A stretch of DNA of 64,000 nucleotides. Source: Thermogutta terrifontis (GTDB taxonomy: Bacteria > Planctomycetota > Planctomycetia > Pirellulales > Thermoguttaceae). Positions 24,254 through 32,963 of this stretch are shown here, piece by piece. The DNA lies in contig NZ_CP018477.1 of assembly GCF_002277955.1 (NCBI RefSeq), positions 4,609,206 through 4,673,205 of the forward strand. The letters run 5' to 3'. Every line of letters begins with the position of its first letter. Position 1 is the first letter of the stretch. The position numbers were made by a program, and so were the translations under genes. The notes under the pieces are model-generated. The model saw only the letters and a program-made list of their open reading frames with translations. It had not been told where the DNA came from and did not search any database.

Positions 24254-25128
24254 TAAGCATCGCGGCCGGGGACGCATAACGTCGATCAGAAGTTCATGCC
24301 CGGTGGGCGCCCGTTCTTTCTCGTCCACACTGCCGTTCCAACCCGATTCGAACTAGCCTTCCAAGTTGACGGTACGGGCAATTCATGAATTGCCCCTACT
24401 AGTGACCAGCTTCTGTGTTCGCGGCGAGACACCGCAAGCGCTAAGCTGGTGAAGGCTAAAGCCTTCACCAAAAAGCGGCGATGAATCGCCGCACTCCATG
24501 GAGTGCGGGGCTTTAGCCCCGCTTTCCGCGCGGGACTTCAGTCCCCCGGCAAAGGCAATGGATGATCCAACGTTAGTCGGCGGACCCGACAAGCGGGTCC
24601 CTCCGAGAGACCGTTCGGTGAGGCACGCTTGTCGTGCCCGGGGAATAACAATGGATAATCCAACATCATGAAGCGCACGTGACAGGCACGTCCCTCCGAG
24701 ACACGGACCTGACAAGCAGGTCCCTCCGAAAAAGCGGACCCGACGAGCGGGTCCCTCCGAGAAGCGGACCTGACAAGCGGGGCCATACGACGTTGTACGG
24801 GCAATTCATGAATTGACCCTACCGGCGGACAGCAGATGGTTAAGATACCTGTCGGGCATCACAGAAGGATGATCCATTCGGGCGAGCTTCGCTGAAGGCA
24901 TCCCAAAAAGCGAGAAAGTGCATGGAAATCCCATCCGCACGGTTGTGGAACGGACAGCACGGTGGGTCCAGTCCCAGAGTCACCATCTTCTTTTTCTTCC
25001 TCGGCAATTTGACACGACAATTGCCGTTCGGGGATTCTCCCCTATTATGAAAAAAGCACACCGGGCGCCCAGTAAACGGCGTTGGCCGCGATCTCGCACC
25101 TGTTCAATCCATAAATGGAGTGCTCATC
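24254..25128. other. Intergenic region after the CRISPR array
   Basis: No supportable gene is seen. The centre is the hairpin-repeat block at 24372-24822; frames crossing it are repeat shadows. The remainder (24823-25128) shows only the start-proximal region of the following gene. Confidence 0.6.
24372..24822. repeat. Hairpin-repeat block A
   Basis: A string of perfect stem-loops. In order: a palindrome around GGGCAATTCATGAATTGCCC (24376-24395); GGTGAAGGCT-AA-AGCCTTCACC split at 24448-24469; GCGGCGAT-GA-ATCGCCGC (24475-24492); GCACTCCATGGAGTGC (24491-24506); GCGGGGCT-TT-AGCCCCGC (24505-24522). Then come units of the ACAAG family at 24582-24600 (GGACCCG/CGGGTCC), 24622-24638 (inverted, CTTGT loop), about 24674-24692, 24705-24723 (GGACCTG/CAGGTCC), about 24736-24754 and about 24766-24784, most followed by CTCCGA. 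A diverged copy of the first palindrome closes the block. Confidence 0.9.
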
Positions 25129-25509
25129 ATGGTCGAACCGAATCAAACCCAGCGGAAGAACGCGGAATCGGCTGCCCCGAGCTGTTCGCCGTGTCGGGGC
25201 CAGCCCATAAGGTTGGAGTTATCCGAGGCCCAGGCCCTTCTGAATCAGCTTGATGGTTGGGAACTCGACGAGTCGGCCCAGCGGATTAAAAGGCAGTGGC
25301 GGATGGCGGATTTCGTTTCTGCCCTGAAATTTTTCAATCAGGTGGGAGAGATTGCTGAATCGCTGGACCATCATCCCGATTTGCATCTCGAGCGCTACCG
25401 CCACGTGCGGATTGAAATCTGGACACACTCCGCGGGAGGTTTAACGCAAGCCGACTTTCACCTGGCCAGCCGGATCGATGAACTCGCCCGCACGCTCGGG
25501 ATTTCGTGA
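25129..25509 (+). CDS. phhB: 4a-hydroxytetrahydrobiopterin dehydratase (pterin carbinolamine dehydratase)
   Basis: A 126-residue protein that dehydrates 4a-hydroxytetrahydrobiopterin, recycling the pterin cofactor of aromatic amino acid hydroxylases; many bacterial homologs may serve other pterin or molybdopterin roles. The active-site segment is complete: DHHPDLHLERYRHVRIEIWT followed by HSAGGLTQADFHLASRID. The N-terminus has a CSPC motif, seen in a subset of the family. The ATG at 25129 has GGAG 9 bases upstream. It stands alone; no phenylalanine hydroxylase gene is nearby. It converges on the large minus-strand gene that ends at 25555. Confidence 0.92.
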   Translation: MVEPNQTQRKNAESAAPSCSPCRGQPIRLELSEAQALLNQLDGWELDESAQRIKRQWRMADFVSALKFFNQVGEIAESLDHHPDLHLERYRHVRIEIWTHSAGGLTQADFHLASRIDELARTLGIS

Positions 25510-25554
25510 AGCCGTCTCCAAGTTCACCAGCCGGCCATCAGAGCGGCGGATCGG

Positions 25555-28362
25555 TCACTCCCGCGTTTCATTCGGGATCTTTGGACTGGAGCGTATGAAC
25601 TTCAGTGAGTCGAGGCGGATTTCCGCATTGGAGGTTGTGCACGGGTCGAGCCGTAGCTCCGTGACCATTCCACGCCATAGAGGATGTCCCGCAAGATCCA
25701 GGCGATAGGTGTGAAGCTGCCCATCCGTGACCACCTCGACTTTCGCGCTGGCCTCCTCGCGGAAGGGGGCATTGGGCGGACACCAGAAAATCTGCAGGAT
25801 GTCGCGAGCCTTCGGAGAGCGAATCGCCATTCGGATTTCCATCCCGGAAAACTCGCTTGCCCGCAGTTTGGTTGTCGTTTGCAGGGCTGGGTCATCGCTG
25901 GTGGATTGGGTAGTAAGGCAGCCCTCTTTCACGACAGGGGGTGTCAGTCCCATCATCGCCGACCAGCCTTCGGTGTCACCGGCTGTGACGAAGTCCCACT
26001 CGGTGCGAACCGGTGGTTCCTCCACAGTGGTGAATTCCGGCAACGGCAAGCCCACGTCCTCCGGACCGAAATTCCGTGGCGCGGGGCTGTCGGGACAGAA
26101 AACGCGGCGGATGGCTTCCAGGTGGCCGAATCCATATTTCTTGTGCGGTTCGCAGAAAGAACCCTCGCCAAACTCGTTCCAGGCCTCAACGAGGAGCACT
26201 TTGGGTTGACCCGTCTCATCCACAAATTGTTTGGCCTGGCGGAGGTGGGCCTCAAACGCTTCTGGCGTGCAATCAGTGAGGACGAGGGCCCGATCCCCGT
26301 GCCACGGACGGGAATCCCAGCCCGCACTCACAGGCGTGATCACCGGCATGAGTCCGGCCTCGGCAAGCGGCCGCCACCAGAGCGTGTTGTAGTTTCGCGC
26401 GACTTCGGCAAAGGGCACCCAACTTCGGCCCTCGATCCCGCATGAAGGCCAGTTGTACCCGGTGACGGCATCAAATCCCATCTCCTTCATTTCCTTGAGG
26501 ACGCCGGGGGTGCCGCATCCCGCCACAAGAATCTTCCCCACGCCCGCCTCCTCCGTCATGCGGTGCCACAGATCGATGGCCTGACGCGTTCCCTCGATCC
26601 CCAAGTCCCGTTTGAGGGAATGAACAGAAAAGATCACGAGCAACGGCCGGCCGTCAATTTTAAAATATTCGGGACGCCGGAAATAATTTTCTATCCAGTA
26701 TTGGCACACGCGTCGGTTATCCTCCGCGCTGTGTTCACCGGGACCGAAGTGATTCGCCCAGAGCAGGCAAAACTTGAGAAGGTTGCGATACCGGGATTGG
26801 AGGTAGCCGTCATGAAGGGCATGATTGAGCCGCTGCTCTCCCTGTCGCCAGTACCAGTCGTAACAGAAAAAAGTGATCCCGTGTTCCACGGCCCACTTGA
26901 TTTGCCAGTCGATCACCTCGGGGAGTCCTTCTCGGTAAAAGCCTAGCACCGGCCGGCGTTCAGGAAACGTCACCAGCGGAAGCCACGAGGCTGGACGCCC
27001 CCAACCGGGAAAATAGTAAACGCCCACTTCATATGGCCCACGGATCGGCTGCGGGGGCGGAACGTATTCCGCTTTCGGAAGGTGCAGCTCCGGCAGAAAC
27101 GTCTCCACGCACTCTGATTGCAGCGCAACGGGGTGGGTGACGAGAAGTTTCAGCCGGCACTCGCCTTCGCGATGGCTCTTCACCCGCCAGACAAGTGATC
27201 GCATATCGCCGTAGTCGATAGGTCCAGTCGCCTGTTCTGCGGATGCAGGTTCTGTAAGCTCCACACCATCAGGAAGGATAAGTTTGGCGCGAACGGCAGG
27301 GACCATTTCACCGCCGCGGTTGGTGATCTGGGCGACAACGTCGCATGTCTGTCCCACCCGGGGGAGTGCCGATTTGATGAAAAAGTTTCTTATTTCCAGG
27401 TCGGCGGGTCCCGCTGGTTCCTCAGTCAGCTTAAACCATCTGATGCGGAGATGGACGGGCTTCTCGGCGGTCGCTTCGAGCCCCAGGTAAACGATGGGTG
27501 GTTGCCAGCCTTTGGCGCCGGCGAGCGGGACATTGTAAACCCGCGGGGCCTTTCCCGGAGTTAAAGGAAACTCCTGCGACTGAAGGCCGTTGACTTTGCC
27601 CGATGCCCAGATCAGCCGAGCCATCCCTGGCTCCTCCACAGCCATCTGGAATGCGGCGAAGGCCATCACCTCGGTAACCTCGACGGGCGGCGCGACCAGA
27701 CGGGAACCGGGTGGCAGAACGACGTGAAGTCCGTCCTCATCCACCCACAATTTGCCGTCACCCTCAATGCTCCAGCCCGCCGGGTTGTCGCGGAAGGTCC
27801 AATCGGGAGCGACCGGTTGTGCCCTTGAACCGAGTTCAATAATGTGAATAAAGTCGATGCGATATTCCGCGGGCTCCTGGCCCCCTTGCAGACCGGGAAG
27901 ATCAAACCGCAGACGCAGGAGTTGCCCCTCGGCCTGCCAGAATGGACGAACGCGGTAGGTATGCCAACCGGCGCTGACGTGAAACGGGGTGTGTTTTTCG
28001 GGGGAAAAACCGCCATATTGCGTTTTGGTGGTGTTGGTCCAGAAGAACTCGGCGGTTCCATCGCGTGGGGCCCACAACCGAATTTCGATGACCTGAGTGG
28101 GGGTTGTCGCCAATGGCGGATCGAAAACCTCGTGGACGAGGATTGGATCCCAGTCCACCACTGTGGTGCGCAAGACGCCCTCTGCCACCTGCGTGTCCCG
28201 GAGATGCCCTCCCGGGCTCCAGCCCTGCAGATTGCCCGGCTCATCGAAATTCCATTCCCGCAACACCTCCTCGCCATTCGCGGCAGAAACTCCCGAAGCA
28301 ATAACCAAACTTCCCAGCGAAAGGATCGTGAAAAGCCAGCGCGCACACCGAACTGCCATCAT
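25555..28362 (-). CDS. Secreted WbsX / GH99-like domain protein
   Basis: A 935-residue exported protein. Tandem ATGs at 28362 and 28359 follow GGAG; the first is preferred. A signal peptide is clear (RWLFTILSLGSLVIASGVSA, cleavage near residue 30). Residues about 35-300 form two beta-rich, carbohydrate-binding-like domains with EVLREWNFDEPGNLQGW and PDWTFRDNPAGWSIEG. A CARF-like/DUF11-type beta domain follows near 325-420. The core (about 430-780) starts GPYEVGVYYFPGWGRPASWL and contains FFCYDWYW, LLVIFSVHSL, GYNWPS and LLVEAWNEFGEGSF, resembling the GH99-like WbsX family. A third beta domain (TEWDFVTAGDTEGWSAMMG) ends the protein. A role in glycan or mannan breakdown is likely but inferred. 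Confidence 0.72.
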   Translation of the reverse strand: MMAVRCARWLFTILSLGSLVIASGVSAANGEEVLREWNFDEPGNLQGWSPGGHLRDTQVAEGVLRTTVVDWDPILVHEVFDPPLATTPTQVIEIRLWAPRDGTAEFFWTNTTKTQYGGFSPEKHTPFHVSAGWHTYRVRPFWQAEGQLLRLRFDLPGLQGGQEPAEYRIDFIHIIELGSRAQPVAPDWTFRDNPAGWSIEGDGKLWVDEDGLHVVLPPGSRLVAPPVEVTEVMAFAAFQMAVEEPGMARLIWASGKVNGLQSQEFPLTPGKAPRVYNVPLAGAKGWQPPIVYLGLEATAEKPVHLRIRWFKLTEEPAGPADLEIRNFFIKSALPRVGQTCDVVAQITNRGGEMVPAVRAKLILPDGVELTEPASAEQATGPIDYGDMRSLVWRVKSHREGECRLKLLVTHPVALQSECVETFLPELHLPKAEYVPPPQPIRGPYEVGVYYFPGWGRPASWLPLVTFPERRPVLGFYREGLPEVIDWQIKWAVEHGITFFCYDWYWRQGEQRLNHALHDGYLQSRYRNLLKFCLLWANHFGPGEHSAEDNRRVCQYWIENYFRRPEYFKIDGRPLLVIFSVHSLKRDLGIEGTRQAIDLWHRMTEEAGVGKILVAGCGTPGVLKEMKEMGFDAVTGYNWPSCGIEGRSWVPFAEVARNYNTLWWRPLAEAGLMPVITPVSAGWDSRPWHGDRALVLTDCTPEAFEAHLRQAKQFVDETGQPKVLLVEAWNEFGEGSFCEPHKKYGFGHLEAIRRVFCPDSPAPRNFGPEDVGLPLPEFTTVEEPPVRTEWDFVTAGDTEGWSAMMGLTPPVVKEGCLTTQSTSDDPALQTTTKLRASEFSGMEIRMAIRSPKARDILQIFWCPPNAPFREEASAKVEVVTDGQLHTYRLDLAGHPLWRGMVTELRLDPCTTSNAEIRLDSLKFIRSSPKIPNETRE

Positions 28363-28812
28363 GGTGGAACTCCAAAGAAAAAGCCCGGGCTGTCTGCTCG
28401 GTGTTTTTGACAAAGAACATTCGGTTGCGCGGTCCCATTTTAACAGCATGGTTGCAGCGAGGCAAAGAATCGCGAAGAGGGGCGTCTTCCGCGGCGTTCG
28501 ACGAACCCCGGAGAGGCACGCTTGTCCGCCGGGTGAGAGGAAATGGATGATCCAACGTTACTCGGCAGACCTGACAAGCAGGTCCCTCCGAAGAAATCGT
28601 TCGGAGGGGCACGCTTGTCGTGCCCGGGGAATAACAATGGATAATCCAACATCAGGGAGCGGACGTGACAAGCACGTCCCTCCGACAAACGGACGTGACA
28701 GGCACGTCCCTCCGACAAGCGGACCTGACGAGCGGGTCCCTCGGAGAAACGGACCTGACAAGCAGGTCCCTCGGAAAGGCGGACGTGACACCTGAAGCTT
28801 TGCGTCGCGAGC
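28363..28812. other. Intergenic region holding hairpin block B
   Basis: No gene is seen between the WbsX-like gene and the small coiled-coil protein. Most of the space is the hairpin-repeat block at 28513-28790. A promoter for the WbsX-like gene should lie at 28363-28510 but I could not identify one. Confidence 0.55.
28513..28790. repeat. Hairpin-repeat block B
   Basis: Units of the ACAAG family: GGACGTG-ACAAG-CACGTCC (28661-28679), GGACGTG-ACAGG-CACGTCC (28691-28709), GGACCTG-ACGAG-CGGGTCC (28721-28739, with a G-T/U pair) and GGACCTG-ACAAG-CAGGTCC (28751-28769), plus one at about 28567-28585 and an inverted unit near 28608-28626. The block ends in a truncated unit at about 28781. A 46-base stretch (28609-28654) is identical to 24623-24668 in block A. 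Confidence 0.9.
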
Positions 28813-29073
28813 TCAAGCGTTCTGCCCAGGGATGGTCGCCCGCCTGGATACTTCCTTCTGTTCCTGTGCGGGATCCCCGGCGGCGTTTTTTCTCGCCCAG
28901 GTATTCAGAAGGGACGAAACACGCGATTCCAGCTCGTCGATCATCCGCAAGACTTCGTCATGGCGTTCGTCCAGCGATTCGAGAAGCCGTAATTGCTCAT
29001 CCACCGTCAGAGAGCCGCCAAGCTGCGCCAGAATGCCCTGCGAGCGCGACAGGGCCGTATTGGAACGAATCAT
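28813..29073 (-). CDS. Small coiled-coil protein of unknown function
   Basis: An 86-residue soluble protein, not recognised. Residues about 10-65 are predicted helical with heptad character (LTVDEQLRLLESLDERHDEV, then LRMIDELESRVSSLLNTW); the tail is polar and probably disordered. The ATG at 29073 (MIRSNTALS) has AAGGGGA upstream; an ATG at 29088 has no site. It lies between hairpin block B and the rpsU region and has no operon partner. Amino acid composition and the ribosome binding site suggest a real gene, but no function can be given. Confidence 0.55.
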   Translation of the reverse strand: MIRSNTALSRSQGILAQLGGSLTVDEQLRLLESLDERHDEVLRMIDELESRVSSLLNTWARKNAAGDPAQEQKEVSRRATIPGQNA

Positions 29074-29538
29074 GGGCGTCCCCTTCATCTCGGAGCCGTC
29101 TGGTGCTTCGTCTCGTCAGCAACGGTAAAAATCGTCAGGGGGAAAGTCCGATGATCGAAAGAGACACTGAAATTACGGTCATGCGGATTGAGAAAAATGC
29201 GCAAGCAACAAAAAATAGGAACATCATCGTCAGGTAACCCACAGATTGGCGGCATTTTTCCCCAAAGTCGAGGGAAGAATATTCGAGCGTATTCTCCTAG
29301 CGGGGCTGCTGGACAAGACCCTCGTGGGCGGCTACCATCAAAGCTGGATGTGGCTGGGGCGTAGCCCTCAAAAATGGTTCCCGCTCGACAAATGCCCACA
29401 AGGGGCCTTCTGTCCGGGATAAATAATTGATATGCGGGACGACCAGCGCTTGGTTGACCCGCTCTGGTGTTTTTCTGTGGTTTGGGATGGTTGCCAAAGG
29501 CTGTTGGTGTTCGTTTTTGATAGAAAGGAGGTTACCGG
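29074..29538. other. Intergenic region upstream of rpsU
   Basis: About 465 bases without a supportable gene. The strong ribosome binding site of rpsU (AAAGGAGG, 29524-29531) is at the end. TTGACC near 29453 could be a -35 element but has no good -10 partner. No tRNA or other RNA gene was recognised. Confidence 0.5.
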
Positions 29539-29739
29539 GTGGTCAAACTGATCCTGCGTGAAGGCGAGTCGATTCAAGAAGCTGTTCGTCGGTTTCGTAA
29601 GCTGGTAGAACGAGCGGGAATCAAAAGGGAGATGCGGCGCCGGGAATACTACGAAAAGCCCAGTGAAATCCGGCGCCGGGCACGGTTGCGGGCGGAGCGG
29701 CGTGCCCGCCGGGCGAGGATGCTCATGATGGGTCGGTGA
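29539..29739 (+). CDS. rpsU: 30S ribosomal protein S21
   Basis: A 66-residue, Arg-rich protein of the small ribosomal subunit. The N-terminal [20 protein letters not shown] and the following [20 protein letters not shown] are the standard S21 signature; the C-terminus is almost entirely Arg, Ala and Met. The GTG start at 29539 follows a near-perfect Shine-Dalgarno, AAAGGAGG, spaced 7 bases. It is monocistronic as far as can be seen, with a hairpin terminator downstream. Confidence 0.97.
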   Translation: MVKLILREGESIQEAVRRFRKLVERAGIKREMRRREYYEKPSEIRRRARLRAERRARRARMLMMGR

Positions 29740-29820
29740 GTTACCTCGCCTGCCTCGCGAATAGCTGAGAATCGATACGATTTCACGCGGATCGGCGGCA
29801 TAACTGGTAACTTCGGCCGT

Positions 29821-29860
29821 CGGCGGGGGAATTTCTGCATTTCCCCGCCGCGTTCTGTTT
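29821..29860 (+). terminator. Terminator hairpin after rpsU
   Basis: CGGCGGGGGAA (29821-29831) pairs with TTCCCCGCCG (29841-29850), with one extra G and a 9-base loop; a T-rich tail (CGTTCTGTTT) follows. It is about 80 bases after the rpsU stop. Confidence 0.65.
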
Positions 29861-29947
29861 ATAATGGCAGTTGCCCTCTGGCTGTTATGCCGAATAGCGC
29901 TCGACTGACCCAATTTGCCAATTTTTCGCCAGCCTGACCCAGCGTTC

Positions 29948-32179
29948 ATGAATGCCTGTATTCGTTCGTGGAAGTGGCATATTCTCTTCTCCGCCGGTTG
30001 CCTGGCGCTTGCATTGTTTTACCCATCTGAGCTGCCTGCCCGTGAAGCCGGTGTCTCCAATCCTCAGCCGAGCCCGGCGGTCGTGGCGAATCTTGCCCCT
30101 TTTCCAGGCCAAGTGACGGTCCAGGATGCCACGGGGGAAGGTGTTTTAACGGCTATTTTTCCACCGCGGACGATGGCCACCCTCGTGCTCAGGGAAACGT
30201 GCCGGATTTCGGCGACCGGGCAGTTGCCACCGACCGCCACTTCGTCTCGATGCGAGGAAGTCATCGGTCCGGGCAGCCTGGGGATTCTGTACGTGGTGGG
30301 TCAGCCTGAAAAGCCAACGTTCCAGATGGCGGTGGTCACCCCTCAGAGTGACCCCTCTGCCCTCGCACGGGTTTTAACCACAGCCTCTTCGGCCCTCGAC
30401 CAGCAAGCGATGACCCAATTCATCACCGGCGGATACACGTCCCTGGGAGTTGTCTGGGAGCCAAATCTTCGCCCTCGGAAGCTCCTGGTGCCCGTCAAGA
30501 TTCTTGTGGACGACGAAGAGCCGGCGGCCCGACGGATATGGGAAGCTCGGCTTCGGGCACGCATTGCCGCGGTCAACGACATCCTTGGCCGATTCTGCCC
30601 GATCCAGCTAAACGTTGTCGCGGCAGAAACATGGCGATCAAATGACAAATTGGCCTCACTGGAGGACGGTTATCAGCAGTTCGTAACCACGGTGGATCCC
30701 CTCCCCGGCACGCTGGCGATTGGCTTTGCGTCCCAATGGGCGAGCCAGAAACAAGCGGCAACCTTGGGGACTTGCGCCGGGCCGTTCAGTCGCCACATCC
30801 TGCTCCGCGAACATGGCCCCGCAATCACAGAGACAGAGCGGGTGGAGATGCTTCTCCACGAACTGGGCCACGTGTTCGGTGCGGTCCATATCGCGGATAC
30901 GGATTCCCTCATGCGACCCAAATTGGAAAACCGCCGGGCACGGGATCGGCAATTCCTGTTAGGATTCGATCCTGTCAACACGCTCGTCATGAACATGGTG
31001 GCGGGTGAACTTCTCCAAAGGAAAACACGCTGGGAAGATTTCTCCGAGCACACCAGAGGCAGCCTCCTTTTCTGCTATCGCGCCCTGGTAGCGGCGGAGG
31101 AATCGGACGAGACCGCCTCACTCCTGATAGAACGGCTGGAGCAGGTGTCGCGCCAGCAGGCGCCTTTGGTGGCGGGCGTCGAACCCGGCCAAGCCACGGA
31201 CGATACTCCTTCCGGAGATCTGCGAGAGTCCTCCGATCAGCCCCCGACGAGGTCTCCGGCAGTTGATCTGGCTCACGGAGCTCCCGCGCCTGAACCGCCG
31301 GGAGAAACGAGATCTTCCATAAAGCCGGCGACGCCCGAAGCAACGGCGGGATTGGAAAGACCGACAACTCCTCAGGAACATCAATCCGGCAGGGAGGCAA
31401 GGGAAAAAACGGGCACTGCCTCCACGCCGCCAACAGGGTCGACCGATGTCTTTCCTCCGCCAGCCCCACCGGAAGAATCGCTGGCTGCCGCCCGCTGGGT
31501 GATCCAGGCTGTGGTGGCAGAATGGGATCCGGCGGCCGTACCGGTCAGTGGCCCTCGGCCGATGGGGGACGCTGTGATGGAGATGCTCGTTCGAAAAGCG
31601 GCGGAAGTGGCTCAGCAAATTCCTGCCCAAAGCGCCACGCAGCGCTCCGCGTTTCTGAGAGCCCTGGCAGTCCTCGTAGATGATTCGATTTTTCTGCGGG
31701 AGCAACCGGGGCTGGGAGTTGTCTGGGCGAAACTGGAGACTGAGGCAGAGCGACAGCGTCGGTTGGCGCGAATACCCCTGCCGACAATTGAAGGCCGACA
31801 CGACTGGGCCCAGCACTTCGGTGTGTCTGCGGCCTTGACTGACCTGTTGGGAGCAGGACCCGCTCGAAGCCTGGGCCTGGCCAAAGAATGGCGAGATGCA
31901 CAGGGGGACTCCGGTTTCAGTTTTACCGACCTCGCCGCGGATTACGCGGGTGTTGTCTTCGCCGAGGCAGTCCAGAGCGGGAGAATTTCCCTCGCGGAGT
32001 TGGCTGAGAACTTCACACTGCCGGCCTATGTCCCCCCGCTGTCACGGTATCCGGAGGAAATTTCCTTCCCGCGGATGATCCGCGAGTACGGCGGGTTTTT
32101 CGGCGAACGCACCCGGGCAATCGTCCGGGAAATCGAGGACGCCATCGGATCTCTCCCGGCTTACAGGAGAAGTCCGTGA
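29948..32179 (+). CDS. Secreted metzincin-like zinc metalloprotease
   Basis: A 743-residue exported protein. The N-terminus (WHILFSAGCLALALF) is a signal peptide or anchor. The zinc site HELGHVFGAVH begins at H304 and is followed by DTDSLMRP, where Met would form the metzincin Met-turn. Residues about 415-520 are a Pro/Glu/Thr/Ala-rich linker. The C-terminal region (about 520-740) is a helical domain I do not recognise. A TATAAT (29860-29865) 80 bases upstream is a candidate -10 element. The ATG at 29948 was chosen because it starts directly before the signal sequence. The substrate is unknown. The catalytic motif is certain; subfamily is not. Confidence 0.75.
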   Translation: MNACIRSWKWHILFSAGCLALALFYPSELPAREAGVSNPQPSPAVVANLAPFPGQVTVQDATGEGVLTAIFPPRTMATLVLRETCRISATGQLPPTATSSRCEEVIGPGSLGILYVVGQPEKPTFQMAVVTPQSDPSALARVLTTASSALDQQAMTQFITGGYTSLGVVWEPNLRPRKLLVPVKILVDDEEPAARRIWEARLRARIAAVNDILGRFCPIQLNVVAAETWRSNDKLASLEDGYQQFVTTVDPLPGTLAIGFASQWASQKQAATLGTCAGPFSRHILLREHGPAITETERVEMLLHELGHVFGAVHIADTDSLMRPKLENRRARDRQFLLGFDPVNTLVMNMVAGELLQRKTRWEDFSEHTRGSLLFCYRALVAAEESDETASLLIERLEQVSRQQAPLVAGVEPGQATDDTPSGDLRESSDQPPTRSPAVDLAHGAPAPEPPGETRSSIKPATPEATAGLERPTTPQEHQSGREAREKTGTASTPPTGSTDVFPPPAPPEESLAAARWVIQAVVAEWDPAAVPVSGPRPMGDAVMEMLVRKAAEVAQQIPAQSATQRSAFLRALAVLVDDSIFLREQPGLGVVWAKLETEAERQRRLARIPLPTIEGRHDWAQHFGVSAALTDLLGAGPARSLGLAKEWRDAQGDSGFSFTDLAADYAGVVFAEAVQSGRISLAELAENFTLPAYVPPLSRYPEEISFPRMIREYGGFFGERTRAIVREIEDAIGSLPAYRRSP

Positions 32180-32578
32180 GGACTTTTCCGCGGTTGTTTC
32201 CCGCAGCGGAACACACTCTTCGGTACCCCAACGCGAAGCGAGCATCCCACGTCCGTGTCATATCACCCCACCACATATACGTAGACCATCAGGGGGCCGC
32301 AGCCAAGCGTCTATACCATAGGAAGTGGGTATTAACCCACTGGATAGTGGTTGTGCAGGCTGCCATTCTGACACAGATTGCCGGTTAATGCGGAGAACCG
32401 TCCGGCGATCCGGTCAGATTTCCTGGTCGTAACATATTAATGAGAGACAAGTTACGACAGACATCGCGTTACTGCACCAATGGCACAAGGTTTGCTTGCA
32501 AGTGAATTTGGGAGGTTTCTGCAGGTTCCGAATGGTCCTTCGCAACGCGTAGTGAAAAACGGGTGGAGGCCACGCGGA
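32180..32578. other. Intergenic region after the metalloprotease
   Basis: No gene is assigned here. GTGGGT-ATTA-ACCCAC at 32325-32340 is a perfect 6-bp hairpin without a T-run. An open frame begins at 32480, but the ribosome binding site supports the later start used for the next gene. Confidence 0.5.
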
Positions 32579-32947
32579 ATGACTCCTGAACAGCGGCGAA
32601 CGATTCTGGTGACGAGGCGCTTACGGGAGGCTGCGGGCTACCTCGAATTGGGTCTGGTGGATCAGGCACTCCAGTGCCTGGAAATCGAGGATCTTGGCCC
32701 GTGGGAGGGGCCGGTCAGCATGTTCAAAGGGCAGATTCTGGCTTCTCAAGGCCGTTACCTGGATGCGGCAGCGGCCTTCGAGCGGGCCGCTCAGGTATTC
32801 CCACCTCCCCACGATCGCCTCGCCTGGTACACGCTCAGTCAGTGTCTCCGGCAGGCGGGAGACACCGTTCGCGCTATCCAGGTGCTGGGACGCGCCCGGG
32901 GCGCTTACCCGCGGCAGTACTTTTTCCCCACCGGAGGCGAAGTGTGA
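32579..32947 (+). CDS. Small TPR protein
   Basis: A 122-residue protein made of about three tetratricopeptide-like helical pairs: REAAGYLELGLVDQALQCLE, MFKGQILASQGRYLDAAAAF and AWYTLSQCLRQAGDTVRAIQ. It is soluble and probably a protein-binding scaffold. The ATG at 32579 has GGAGG 9 bases upstream; an ATG at 32480 would add 33 residues and has no site. It converges on nagA 16 bases away. The intrinsic terminator that fits this gene lies inside the nagA coding region. Confidence 0.7.
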   Translation: MTPEQRRTILVTRRLREAAGYLELGLVDQALQCLEIEDLGPWEGPVSMFKGQILASQGRYLDAAAAFERAAQVFPPPHDRLAWYTLSQCLRQAGDTVRAIQVLGRARGAYPRQYFFPTGGEV

Positions 32948-32963
32948 GGAGCACGACGTTCCC

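Noticed and set aside
24383-24804. Frames rich in GPACQVR-like repeats in the hairpin blocks (also near 28558-28795, 39206-39975 and 56740-57532)
   Set aside because: They are translations of the hairpin repeats; no ribosome binding sites or conserved domains.
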